This document shows, one piece after another, positions 33,996 to 42,422 of a DNA stretch of 64,000 bases. This DNA is from Opitutaceae bacterium. Its GTDB lineage: Bacteria > Verrucomicrobiota > Verrucomicrobiia > Opitutales > Opitutaceae. The notes beneath the pieces were generated by a model. The model was not told where the DNA came from. It saw nothing but the letters and a program-made list of their open reading frames with translations, and did not search any database. The DNA is taken from contig JAWLBB010000001.1 in NCBI GenBank assembly GCA_041395105.1, forward strand, positions 1,178,001 to 1,242,000, given 5' to 3'. A program made the translations under genes and the position numbers. How positions within the stretch are numbered: the first letter of the stretch is position 1; the number at the start of each line of letters is the position of its first letter.

Positions 33996-35411
33996 TCAGA
34001 TTGGTTCGGCGAAGGATTCCAGGTCGGGTCTGAAGGCGCAGCCGAACGGGGCGTTGAGAACGCTGCGGGTGTGGACCCGACCCGCTGAAAGGGCGAGGCG
34101 GGCGGGCTGGCCGGGCTCGCGACGATAGAGATCGCCGTGGTGGCGGATCATGTCGGCCTGGAGGGTGTCTGGAAACGCAGCCAGTCCGGCGAAGTAGTGG
34201 TGACCGTTGCGCTCAATGCTGTCGATGCCGAGGGTGGCCTGGACGGCCAGGTCCTGGAGGAGGGCGACCGGGCCGATATTGGAGAGGTCCTCGCCGCTCA
34301 TCATGAGATTCGTCCGACCTTGGAGAACGTGGAATCGGATGAGGCAACGATTGGCGATGCCCTTGAAGACGCCTTTACAGTTCTTGTGACTGGTGCCGGC
34401 GTAGCCGAGCTCGAGAGCCTTGGGCAGGCTGTCGAGAGCGGCGTCGGATTCATCGATGATGATCGGGCAGGGGGTGCCGTCCGGTCGGGCGGCTTCCCGG
34501 ATCGGTTCCTCGAGGGCGATGGCCCGATGAAGGGGCTGCTCGATGAAGAGCATTCTTGAAAGCAGGCCGCCGAGCGCCGGATCCTTCCGGAGGTCCGTCC
34601 AGAAACCGGCAAAGGAGGCCCCGGTTCGAAAGCTCTCGTTCCCGTCGAGCGAGGCCCGGTAGTCCGGAGAAGCGGAGCGATCGAGGATCCGTGCGATTTC
34701 CCGGAGCCGGGGGATATCCCGGTCCGGATCGCCCTGCACCTTGATCTTGAAGTGGGTCAGCCCGTAGGCGCGGATGGAGGCCTCGAGTGACTGGGGGAGC
34801 CCGTCGGAAAGGCGCTCGCCGTCAGGGATGTCGGACTCGCGGAGCGGGTCGGACAAACCGACGGTATGACGGGCATGAACGGTCTCGGGAGGATGGTCCG
34901 GCAGGAATTCCCCCGGGCTGCGTTCTGTCAGTGGATTGTGGATACGACCGAGCTCGATCCCGAGCCGGTTCTCCCGGACGGCCCGGGGGAAGGGAATACC
35001 CTGCCCGCGACACCAGGCGTCCACCAGGGCCCGCTCGACCAGGGTGACGCCGAAATGGGCAAGAAGCGGGGGAATGCCGCGGGTCGGCGCCCAGGCAGCC
35101 TGTTCCCGGTAGAGTTCCATCCAGAACGCAAAGGGAGAAGCGGCCTTCCGGCCGGCCGCCAGTCCGATGGCGTGGCGGAGGACTTCGAGCATCTCATCGA
35201 TTTCCTCCAGCGGATCCCTTTCGGGGTCCTTGGTGAACCATTTTGGCGGCAGGTGGTCCGCGCTTATACCGAGGCTTCGGCCCGAGGGGGTCTCCAGATG
35301 GAGCCGGAGGAACACGTGGGGGACATCCACCATGGTGGCGATTCCATAGCGGAAGGGCATCCGCGTCCGGAGTTGCTTCCGGAAGAGCTCGATCCTGTCG
35401 ACCCGTATCAT
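33996..35411 (-). CDS. Enolase-superfamily enzyme (mandelate racemase/muconate type)
   Basis: A 471-residue member of the enolase superfamily. Catalytic pieces: K-x-K in LTHFKIKVQGD, metal ligands in ASLDGNESF, LFIEQPL and IIIDESDAA, and a further Lys in TSHKNCKGVFK. It probably abstracts a proton alpha to a carboxylate of a sugar acid. It is longer than usual (about 370-400) through insertions in the capping domain. The ATG at 35411 overlaps the stop of the truncated isomerase gene as ATGA, so it is translated by coupling. It ends a four-gene operon. Confidence 0.82.
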   Translation of the reverse strand: MIRVDRIELFRKQLRTRMPFRYGIATMVDVPHVFLRLHLETPSGRSLGISADHLPPKWFTKDPERDPLEEIDEMLEVLRHAIGLAAGRKAASPFAFWMELYREQAAWAPTRGIPPLLAHFGVTLVERALVDAWCRGQGIPFPRAVRENRLGIELGRIHNPLTERSPGEFLPDHPPETVHARHTVGLSDPLRESDIPDGERLSDGLPQSLEASIRAYGLTHFKIKVQGDPDRDIPRLREIARILDRSASPDYRASLDGNESFRTGASFAGFWTDLRKDPALGGLLSRMLFIEQPLHRAIALEEPIREAARPDGTPCPIIIDESDAALDSLPKALELGYAGTSHKNCKGVFKGIANRCLIRFHVLQGRTNLMMSGEDLSNIGPVALLQDLAVQATLGIDSIERNGHHYFAGLAAFPDTLQADMIRHHGDLYRREPGQPARLALSAGRVHTRSVLNAPFGCAFRPDLESFAEPI

Positions 35412-35701
35412 GAGGCGGTTGGAGTGAAGGACGCTTCGAAGGCGCGCATGGCCTGGATCTCGCGGGGCAGGTGGACCTCGGCCGGTTCCCAATTGATCCA
35501 CTCGCCGCTCAGGTACCCCGAGCAACCATCGGTGATCAATGAGCGGAAGACGGTGGCCAGATCATATTCTCCGGCCCCAAAGGGGCGGAACTCCAGTGCG
35601 TCCGGGTTGTTCATCCCGTCGTAACCGTATTCTCGGGCGAGTCCGATCATCTGCCCGAGATCGGCCGTGGGGCAGGAAAAGGACATGAAGGCGAATTTCA
35701 T
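35408..35701 (-). pseudogene. Sugar isomerase/epimerase with a large internal deletion
   Basis: Only 97 codons remain of a TIM-barrel isomerase that normally has about 280. The start (MKFAFMSFSCPTADLGQMIG, then LAREYGYDG) is the usual first strand and helix. It then passes abruptly to the C-terminal end: LEFRPFGAGEYDLATVF, GYLSGEWINWEPAEVHLPRE. About 180 residues, including the metal-binding strands, are gone, yet the frame is kept and the stop still overlaps the next start (ATGA). The product cannot be an active barrel. It may persist to keep translation of the enolase-superfamily gene coupled. Confidence 0.7.
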
Positions 35702-35714
35702 CGAATTGGGTCGA

Positions 35715-36764
35715 TCAGTGAACGGGTTGTTCCAGTCCGCCCCGGGCGGCAGAGGCATAGATGGAATCGGTGATCCGGGCGGCGGTCAGAGCATGGTTGA
35801 GCGGAGTCATTGGTGGGCACCCGTTCCGGATGGAATTCACAAAGTCGGTAACCGGTCCGGCGTGCATGGCCGCGTGGTCAACCGGCTCCTCCCCGATGAT
35901 CTCCGTCTTAAGCGTGCCGTCGGCGTTCGCCGTCACCAGCGAGACCTCGATGTCCTTGTCGCCGATGCGGACGGTCAGGGTGCCCTGATCTCCGCTGAAG
36001 GACCAGTCGAAGACCCGCCGTCCCGGATGAAACTCGGCCCGCTCGTAATCGAGAACCGTGCCATTTGCGCCATGGATCTGGGCGATGACATGAGTCTCGG
36101 CATCGGACCCCGGGGCAATCCACCCGGCCCATGGCGCGGGCACGCCGAAGGTCCGGGCACATGCGGTTTCCGGGCTGAAGGACCATCCGAGGACCCCGAG
36201 GACGAAATCAAGGTCGTAGGAACCCCAATTGACGAGGATGCCGCCACCGTTCAATCGGCGGATCAGCCGCCACGGCGGCGGATTTTCCGGTCGAGTGGGG
36301 GCTGGCGGAAAGAGGGCCTGAACCCGGATGGTGCGGAGTCGGCCGATCCGGCCGTTTCGCAGGGCCTCCTGCACCAGGGGAGCCGTTCGGATGAAACGGA
36401 ATCGGCACGAGCAACAGGCGGCGATCCGGTCCCCCTGGAGGGCGAGCAGTTCCCGGACCTCCCCGGCATTCATGGCGACCGGCTTCTCCAGGAGGAGATG
36501 CTTGCCCTGTTCGAGGACGCGGCGGGCGAGGGCGGCGCGAACCCCGGTGGGCACGGCCAGGATGATACCGTCGATGGCCGGATCTTCAATCAGTTCATCA
36601 GCTCGGGTGGTGAAGCGGTCGACGGCAAATGCCGCGGCTGCGTCGCGGGCGAGCGTCTCGTCGAGATCGGCCACGGCGGCCACACAGGCACCGTCGAGGG
36701 CACGGGCCGCTTCCAGGTGCTTGCGACCGATTACCCCGCATCCGACCAAGCCAAGCCGTATCAT
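35715..36764 (-). CDS. Gfo/Idh/MocA-family oxidoreductase
   Basis: A 349-residue NAD(P)-dependent sugar or inositol dehydrogenase. The Rossmann motif is RLGLVGCGVIGRKHLEAA, and the catalytic-lysine motif LLLEKPVAMN is intact. The C-terminal half is the usual open beta-sheet domain (GGILVNWGSYDLDFVLGVLG). The substrate is unknown. It belongs to an operon with a MetE-like protein upstream (4 nt spacer) and the truncated isomerase and enolase-type enzyme downstream, which indicates oxidation then dehydration or racemisation of a sugar acid. Confidence 0.88.
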   Translation of the reverse strand: MIRLGLVGCGVIGRKHLEAARALDGACVAAVADLDETLARDAAAAFAVDRFTTRADELIEDPAIDGIILAVPTGVRAALARRVLEQGKHLLLEKPVAMNAGEVRELLALQGDRIAACCSCRFRFIRTAPLVQEALRNGRIGRLRTIRVQALFPPAPTRPENPPPWRLIRRLNGGGILVNWGSYDLDFVLGVLGWSFSPETACARTFGVPAPWAGWIAPGSDAETHVIAQIHGANGTVLDYERAEFHPGRRVFDWSFSGDQGTLTVRIGDKDIEVSLVTANADGTLKTEIIGEEPVDHAAMHAGPVTDFVNSIRNGCPPMTPLNHALTAARITDSIYASAARGGLEQPVH

Positions 36765-36768
36765 GGGG

Positions 36769-37797
36769 TCAGCGTCCGAGGTAAAGATCGCGGCCCCGGG
36801 TGAGGGCTTCGAGTTTCCGGTCGGCGATGGAACGCTTCAACATCCAGAATCCGCAATCCGGATGGACCCAGCGGATCCGCCCCTCTCCGGCCTTCTTTTC
36901 GGCGGCCTCGATGGCGGCGGCGATTTCGTCGGCTGTTTCGATGTGGTTGACCTTGATGTCGATCACCCCGATCCCGAGCGCGATCCCGGCATCGATATCC
37001 TTGAGCGCGTTCAGGTCGCTTTTCGGCCGGTGGGCCAGCTCAAGGACGAGGTGGTTGGTGTGGAGGCTGTTCAGGAAGGCGGTCAGTGCTTTCCAGGTGC
37101 CTCCCTGAATGGTCTGCCCTCCGTAGTTGCCGAAGCAGAAGTGAACCGCACGCTCGCCATCGAACGCATCGAGAACCCGGTTCATGGCGGCGGCCGCGAG
37201 GGGTCCGTCGGATGGATTGCCCGGGATGTTGGCCTCGTCCACCTGAAGACAGTCACAGGGCAGGCCGCGGACCTGTTCGGCCAGGACATCGGCGATTGCC
37301 ATGGTCAGGGCCTCGAAGTCCCCGTAGTGGCGGTCGAGCAGGGTTCGGGAGAGCATGTAGGGGCTCGTCACAGTGAACTTGAAGGGCCCTCCGGCCACAT
37401 CGGCGGCTCTCTGGCAATCGGCCAGAAGGTTGAGGCTGCCGCCTTCGAGCGGTCCCGTGACCACGCCCGCGGGCTTCCGGCGAAATCCCATCGACTGCTT
37501 CCTGGTGAATTCCTCGGTATGGCTGCGACCGACCTCGGACATGACGCCTTCCATCGGTCGGATGAAGTACTCGATCATCCCATTGGTGTCGGGATGGTTG
37601 GTATCGAATCGATAGAGTTCGCCGTCAGTCGGCAGATCGACGCCGGTCTGTCGCTGCGTGTCGAAGACCACTCGGGTCGCATCGATCACGGCCTGCTCGC
37701 TGGGAAGAGCGGAAAGCCACTCCGGGACAGGATAGGATCCGACCGTTGTGGTCAGGATTCGGTTCTTGGAGGGAAGGCGGAGGTTTTTCTTCTTCAT
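36769..37797 (-). CDS. MetE-like cobalamin-independent methyltransferase domain protein
   Basis: A 342-residue protein of the UROD/MetE C-terminal fold. It starts TTTVGSYPVPEW (the usual T-x-x-G-S-x-P). Zinc-ligand positions are seen as VHFCFGNYGG (His-x-Cys) and WVHPDCGFWML (Cys of the N-P-D-C-G motif). The separate N-terminal MetE domain is absent, as in archaeal-type MetE and related alkyl-transferases. True methionine synthesis is therefore not assured; the operon with sugar-acid genes suggests another thiol alkyl transfer or cleavage, an inference. Confidence 0.8.
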   Translation of the reverse strand: MKKKNLRLPSKNRILTTTVGSYPVPEWLSALPSEQAVIDATRVVFDTQRQTGVDLPTDGELYRFDTNHPDTNGMIEYFIRPMEGVMSEVGRSHTEEFTRKQSMGFRRKPAGVVTGPLEGGSLNLLADCQRAADVAGGPFKFTVTSPYMLSRTLLDRHYGDFEALTMAIADVLAEQVRGLPCDCLQVDEANIPGNPSDGPLAAAAMNRVLDAFDGERAVHFCFGNYGGQTIQGGTWKALTAFLNSLHTNHLVLELAHRPKSDLNALKDIDAGIALGIGVIDIKVNHIETADEIAAAIEAAEKKAGEGRIRWVHPDCGFWMLKRSIADRKLEALTRGRDLYLGR

Positions 37798-37935
37798 AAA
37801 GGGTCGGGGCGTTCAGGGTCCCGAGCATTCAGGTGTGGTCTTCGGAGGGCAAGCCGTCAGTCGCGGGATCGGAGCGCGGTTTCGCGTCCGTAAACAGACC
37901 GTGAATCAGCCCTTCAGGGCAGGCATGGGATTTTT

Positions 37936-37952
37936 CCTGATTGAAAATCAGG
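37936..37952. promoter_or_regulatory. Small hairpin upstream of the MetE-like operon
   Basis: Arms cctgatt (37936-37942) and aatcagg (37946-37952) sit in an AT-rich patch, 139 bp before the MetE-like start. On the plus strand gttttcttg follows; on the minus strand a run of A. It may be an operator or a weak terminator. Confidence 0.3.
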
Positions 37953-38043
37953 GTTTTCTTGCTACGGTGGAAGATCTGCAAGGCGCGTTGATTTCTTATT
38001 AGGGGAGGTATCATCGCGATTTGCTTTGCTGATGTTCGAACGA

Positions 38044-38073
38044 GACGGGGCGCCTTTTCGAGGGCGCCCCGTC
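38044..38073. terminator. Strong hairpin after the esterase gene
   Basis: Perfect 11-bp arms gacggggcgcc and ggcgccccgtc (38044-38054, 38063-38073) around an 8-nt loop. It lies 15 bp after the stop of the minus-strand esterase gene. The T-run is short on either side. Confidence 0.6.
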
Positions 38074-38087
38074 GAGTTTTCCGGAGA

Positions 38088-38747
38088 TCACGGTTTTTCC
38101 GTCGTCCCGGGTGCGTTTCCAAGCGAGCCGATGAGCACCGGCCAGACATTGTCTGCGACGATCGCATGTCCGTCGGGATTGGGGTGGATGCCGTCCGGCA
38201 GATTCAGTTCGGGCTCTCCCCCCACGCCTTCCAGCAGGAAGGGAATGAGTGCGACACCTGATTCGCGGGCGATTTCGGGAAAGATCTCCCGAAAGGCGGC
38301 GGTGAAGGTTGCTCCCATATTGGGTGGTGACTCCATCCCGGCCAGAATAAGGCGGGCCTTCGGGTAGCGTTCGTGGACCTTCCGGAGAATCCCTTCAAGG
38401 TTGCGGCGGCTTTCGTCTATCGGGATGCCCCGGAGGCCGTCGTTGCCGCCGAGCGCGAGGACAAAGACATCGATCGGCCGGCGGAGGAACCAGTCAATCC
38501 GCCGCAGACCGGCGGCAGTGGTCTCCCCGCTCAATCCGCCGTTGACGACCCGGTGTGGATATCCGGCTGCATGGAGCCGCGCCTCAATCAGCGCCGGATA
38601 GGCCTGGTCGGGATCCACGCCGTAGCCGGCGGTCAGGCTGTCGCCGAAAAAGAGGATGGCGGGAGCCGCCTCGTCTGCCCTCAGGTTGGGGACAATGACG
38701 AGGACGGCGTTGATAATGATGAAGAATAGGGGATGGTGGATCGTCAT
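38088..38747 (-). CDS. tesA: Secreted SGNH esterase/thioesterase (TesA-like)
   Basis: A 219-residue exported lipase/esterase. Signal peptide about residues 1-24. The four SGNH blocks are ILFFGDSLTAGYGV (Ser), NGGLSGETT (Gly), LALGGNDGLRG (Asn) and LPDGIHPNPDGH (Asp and His). It hydrolyses acyl thioesters or esters in the periplasm. It is divergent from a YbbA/YbbP-like exporter, exactly as tesA-ybbA-ybbP is arranged in E. coli, which supports a conserved link between the two. Confidence 0.92.
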   Translation of the reverse strand: MTIHHPLFFIIINAVLVIVPNLRADEAAPAILFFGDSLTAGYGVDPDQAYPALIEARLHAAGYPHRVVNGGLSGETTAAGLRRIDWFLRRPIDVFVLALGGNDGLRGIPIDESRRNLEGILRKVHERYPKARLILAGMESPPNMGATFTAAFREIFPEIARESGVALIPFLLEGVGGEPELNLPDGIHPNPDGHAIVADNVWPVLIGSLGNAPGTTEKP

Positions 38748-38775
38748 TCCGAACAGGGATGCGTTTTTTCAAGAG

Positions 38776-39456
38776 ATGAATTCCATACTGAATGTCGAGT
38801 CGGTGACCAAAGTTTACCGTTCAGGCGGGCGGGACCTGGTCGTGCTGGAGGGGATCGATTTTGCCGTGGAGGCCGGTTCCTCCTGTGCCATCGTGGGTCC
38901 GTCCGGCAGCGGGAAGACCACCCTTCTGGGCATCTGTGCCGGGTTGGATGATCCCAGCGCCGGCGCGGTTTTGCTGGACGGTGTCTCCCTGGGCGGACTG
39001 AACGAGGATGGCCGGGCCGCCCTGCGCAACCGATCTGTTGGTTTCGTTTTTCAGAGCTTTCATCTCATCCCCACCTTGACTGCGCTGGAAAACGTGATGG
39101 TGCCTTTGGAACTCCGCGGTGAAGGTGGCGCGGCTGGTCGTGCCCGTGCCCTCCTGGGCGAAGTGGGACTGGGCGACCGCTGCGGTCACTTCCCGGTTCA
39201 ATTGTCGGGCGGTGAGCAGCAACGGGTGGCTCTGGCGCGCGCCTTCATCAACCGCCCCCGCATCCTCTTTGCCGATGAACCGACCGGCAATCTTGATGGG
39301 GAAACGGCCGAGCGGGTGACGGAATTGCTCTTTCGTCTCAATGCGGAAGCCGGGACGACCCTGATCCTTGTCACCCACGATTTTGAGCTGGCCGGTCGGA
39401 CCGACCGGACGATCCGGCTGCGCAACGGGCGGATGGAGGGTCCGCCGGCGGGATGA
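38776..39456 (+). CDS. ABC exporter ATP-binding protein (YbbA-like)
   Basis: A 226-residue ABC ATPase of the LolD/MacB class. Walker A IVGPSGSGKTTLLGI, Q-loop VFQSFHLIPTLTALENV, signature LSGGEQQRVALARAFI, Walker B ILFADEPTGNLDGE and H-loop LVTHD are all intact. It pairs with the following FtsX-type permease, whose ATG overlaps its stop by 4 nt. I chose the ATG at 38776 as it starts the family N-terminus. In E. coli the homologous pair lies next to tesA as here. Confidence 0.95.
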   Translation: MNSILNVESVTKVYRSGGRDLVVLEGIDFAVEAGSSCAIVGPSGSGKTTLLGICAGLDDPSAGAVLLDGVSLGGLNEDGRAALRNRSVGFVFQSFHLIPTLTALENVMVPLELRGEGGAAGRARALLGEVGLGDRCGHFPVQLSGGEQQRVALARAFINRPRILFADEPTGNLDGETAERVTELLFRLNAEAGTTLILVTHDFELAGRTDRTIRLRNGRMEGPPAG

Positions 39457-41990
39457 AGCGGCTCTGGTGGATCGCCATCATGGCCTGGCGCGATACCCGT
39501 TCATCGCGGCGGCACCTCCTCCTCTATGCCTTTGCCATCGTGCTTGGGGTGGCGGCCCTCGTCTCCATCGCCTCGTTTGGGGAGAATCTGCGCCGTGCGC
39601 TCGAGGACCAGTCGCGGGCCTTGCTGGGAGCCGACCTGGTTGTCTCTTCCAGCGATCCCTTCGATGCGGAGGACGAGGCGGTTTTCACCGCTCTCGGCGG
39701 GGAACAGGCCCGCGAGATCGCGTTCTCGTCGATGATCCTCTTCCCCGAAACCGGTCAGTCCCGATTGGTGTCGGTTCATGCGGTGGAAAAGGGTTTCCCG
39801 TTCTATGGAGTTCTGAAAACCGATCCGGAATCCGCTGCGGAAGCCTTCCGGATCGGACCCCGGGTGGTGGCGGAGGAGAGTCTGCTCCTGCAGTTCGGGG
39901 TGGGCCGCGGGAGCGAGGTGCAACTGGGTACCGGGCGGTTCCGGATCGAAGGCGCCGTCTTGAGCGTGCCGGGGGAATCTCCCGGGGCCGGGCTGGTTGC
40001 GCCCCGGGTTTTCCTTCCCCTCGATCTATTGGAACAGACCGATCTTTTGCGCAAGGGAAGCCGGGTGACTTACCGGGTCCATTTTCGTTTTGATGATGGA
40101 CTGGTCATGGCGGATCGGCTGCAACCCTGGTGGCCGCGCTTGAAGGAATTGGAGTTGTCCACGCGCACGGTCAGCGACCGTCAACGCAGTCTGGGTCGAT
40201 CCTATGACAACCTGAACCGCTTCCTGGAGTTGATCGGCATCGTCGCGCTCCTGTTGGGTTGTGTCGGGGTGGCCAGCGGGATCCATGTCTTTATCCGGGA
40301 AAAGCTGACCTCGGTGGCGGTCCTCCGTTGTCTGGGTGCGCCCGCTCGACTGACGGTCGCGGTCCACCTCGTCCAGGCGGCGGGGATCGGGTTGACCGGG
40401 GCGCTCCTCGGGGCGGCCCTGGCCGGGGTGGTTCTGCGGATCCTTCCCGGGGTGGTCGGAGAATTCCTGGTCGTTGAGGTTGCCGGTGGCCTTTCCGGTT
40501 CGGCGGTCCTGCAGGGTCTGCTGGTCGGCGTCGGCATGACCGTGCTCTTCGCACTCTTTCCCCTGCTCCAGGTCCGCCGGGTTTCCCCCCTTCTCGCATT
40601 GAGGGCTTCCGTCGAGCCGACGCGGCGCTTCTGGCGGGATCCGGTTTCCCTGTTCCTCGCCCTGGTCCTTCTGGCCGGGGTTTGCGGCTTCATCCTTCTG
40701 CGGGTGGAGCGGTTGCGGCATGGCGCGGCCTTCTCCGTGGGAATCCTCGTCACCTTCGGCCTGCTCACCCTGGTCGGCTGGTTGCTGATGAAGGCGGCCC
40801 GTCATCTCGTGCCGCGGCGGGCACCCTACGTCGTCCGGCAGGGACTCGCCAATCTCCACCGGCCCAATAACCGGACCCTGCTGGTCATCCTGGCCCTGGG
40901 TCTCGGCACCTTTCTCGTGACCACCCTGAGCCTCCTCCAGGGAATGCTGGTCGGACAGATCGATGGCACCGTGGCCGAAGACGAGTCGAACATGATTCTC
41001 TTCGACATCCAGCCGGATCAGCGTGACGGAGTGGCCGGGTTGCTTGAGGCAAACCGGGCGCCCCTGATCGAGGAGGCACCCGTGGTGACGATGCGGCTGA
41101 CCGCGATCAACGGCCGAACGGTCGATGAAATCCGCAAGGACCGGGAGCGCGGGGTGCCGCGCTGGGTGCTCTACCGTGAATACCGATCGACCTTCCGCTC
41201 CTCCCTCAGCCCGACCGAGAAGCTTGTATCCGGAGAATGGATTCAGGAGTGGACGGGGGATCCGGTCTCGGAGCCGGTTCCGATCTCGCTGGAGGCCGGC
41301 ATCGCCGAGGATATGAAGGTGGGTCTCGGCGACCGGCTGGACTTCGATCTTCAGGGGGTTCCGGTCGGGTGTGTCGTCAGGAGTCTGCGGGAGGTCGACT
41401 GGAAACGGGTCCGCCCGAATTTCTTCGTCGTCTTCCCGGTCGGCCCGATCGATGCCGCGCCCTGGTTCATGATCATGTCGACCCGGGTGGCGGACAGCCG
41501 GGCATCGGCCGACCTCCAGCGTCAACTGGTCGAGACCTACCCCAATGTTTCGGCCATCGACCTCCGGCTCATCCTCGAGACGGTCAACGGCATCCTGGAG
41601 AAGATGTCCCTTGTCTTCCGGGTCCTTTCGCTTTTCACCGTCGCGACCGGCCTCATCGTCCTGGCGGGCTCGGTCCTGGCCGGGCGGTTTCAGCGGTTGC
41701 GGGAAAACGTGCTGCTGCGGACTCTGGGAGCCTCCCGCCGGCAGGTTGGGTGGATCGAGGTGGCGGAATACGCCCTGCTCGGCCTGTTGGCCGCCGGCAC
41801 CGGCTCGATGCTGGCCTGGTTTGGCGCATGGGCCGTCGGCCGCTTCGTCTTTGACCTGGGGGGCCTTCCCGGGCTCGGACCGGCTCTCGCCGCCTGCGGG
41901 ATCGTGCCGGCGCTGACCGTGCTGATCGGCTGGCTGACCGGGATCCGTTCCCTCAATCACCCTCCGCTGGAAGTCCTGAGGGGAGAGTGA
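39453..41990 (+). CDS. FtsX-family ABC permease (YbbP-like)
   Basis: An 845-residue permease with about ten membrane segments in YbbP arrangement. The first segment is near residue 20-35. A periplasmic domain follows (about 45-240), then three segments around 255-370 (LELIGIVALLLGCVGVASGI), two around 400-450, a second FtsX repeat with a large periplasmic loop (about 500-715), and three C-terminal segments (LSLFTVATGLIVLAGSVLAG and beyond). Two FtsX domains are seen. It probably extracts or moves lipid-like or protein substrates from the inner membrane. Length matches E. coli YbbP (about 800). Confidence 0.92.
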   Translation: MKRLWWIAIMAWRDTRSSRRHLLLYAFAIVLGVAALVSIASFGENLRRALEDQSRALLGADLVVSSSDPFDAEDEAVFTALGGEQAREIAFSSMILFPETGQSRLVSVHAVEKGFPFYGVLKTDPESAAEAFRIGPRVVAEESLLLQFGVGRGSEVQLGTGRFRIEGAVLSVPGESPGAGLVAPRVFLPLDLLEQTDLLRKGSRVTYRVHFRFDDGLVMADRLQPWWPRLKELELSTRTVSDRQRSLGRSYDNLNRFLELIGIVALLLGCVGVASGIHVFIREKLTSVAVLRCLGAPARLTVAVHLVQAAGIGLTGALLGAALAGVVLRILPGVVGEFLVVEVAGGLSGSAVLQGLLVGVGMTVLFALFPLLQVRRVSPLLALRASVEPTRRFWRDPVSLFLALVLLAGVCGFILLRVERLRHGAAFSVGILVTFGLLTLVGWLLMKAARHLVPRRAPYVVRQGLANLHRPNNRTLLVILALGLGTFLVTTLSLLQGMLVGQIDGTVAEDESNMILFDIQPDQRDGVAGLLEANRAPLIEEAPVVTMRLTAINGRTVDEIRKDRERGVPRWVLYREYRSTFRSSLSPTEKLVSGEWIQEWTGDPVSEPVPISLEAGIAEDMKVGLGDRLDFDLQGVPVGCVVRSLREVDWKRVRPNFFVVFPVGPIDAAPWFMIMSTRVADSRASADLQRQLVETYPNVSAIDLRLILETVNGILEKMSLVFRVLSLFTVATGLIVLAGSVLAGRFQRLRENVLLRTLGASRRQVGWIEVAEYALLGLLAAGTGSMLAWFGAWAVGRFVFDLGGLPGLGPALAACGIVPALTVLIGWLTGIRSLNHPPLEVLRGE

Positions 41991-42160
41991 GACGGGGAAG
42001 GTGCGAAGCCTCCGGCTTCCATGTGGACCTGTTGTATCCGGAGATCAACAAACCGCAGGATTCCAGTATCGCGCCCCGCCGAGGGGCATGATCCTGGTTC
42101 TGTCCCGAACCCCTTTGCGGTCGGCCGGGGCCTACGGACCCGCCGTCGAAGAGCATCGAT
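41991..42160. other. Intergenic block after the permease gene with small hairpins
   Basis: No gene is recognised. Short palindromes gaagcc/ggcttc (42005-42010, 42014-42019) and gcccc/ggggc (42073-42077, 42083-42087) occur. Short open frames here show no family features. Confidence 0.35.
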
Positions 42161-42228
42161 GGCGCGCCCAGCGGTCACGCCCTACCGCCAGATCGGTCAC
42201 ATCAGCCAGCGTGACCGCCGGGCGCGCC
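42161..42228. repeat. 20-bp inverted repeat (one mismatch)
   Basis: Arms 42161-42180 and 42209-42228 pair over 20 bp with one mismatch, around a 28-nt loop. GC-rich. It lies between convergent genes and could be a REP-like palindromic unit. Confidence 0.6.
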
Positions 42229-42268
42229 GTTCCCGGTTGCTGCGGTCTATCGCGGAAATGAAAACATT

Positions 42269-42305
42269 ACGTAGTATACTACGTTTGGTTTTTGATTGAA
42301 AAACC
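42269..42305. repeat. 16-bp palindrome and adjacent AT-rich hairpin
   Basis: The sequence acgtagtatactacgt (42269-42284) is a perfect palindrome. Directly after it ggttttt and aaaaacc (42287-42293, 42299-42305) form a second stem. Then ctacggtt occurs twice (42306-42332 region). This AT-rich patch contrasts with the surrounding GC-rich DNA. It may be an operator cluster left by a lost gene or paired terminators for the convergent genes. Confidence 0.5.
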
Positions 42306-42422
42306 CTACGGTTCATGCTACGGTTTGTTCGGTGTGGCCGTCGCGCTCCGCCACGGTTCCGATGGTCCGGGCCGTCCGTCGGGGGCACCGCCCTGGAATG
42401 TCTTCCCGGTGACGTCGGCTGC

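Noticed and set aside
40026..41960. 644-codon minus-strand open frame opposite the FtsX permease
   Set aside because: Highly hydrophilic, motif-free mirror of a membrane protein gene.
42021..42299. Short Arg-rich plus-strand frame as a small gene or transposase remnant
   Set aside because: Its sequence comes from the inverted-repeat DNA and shows no family feature.
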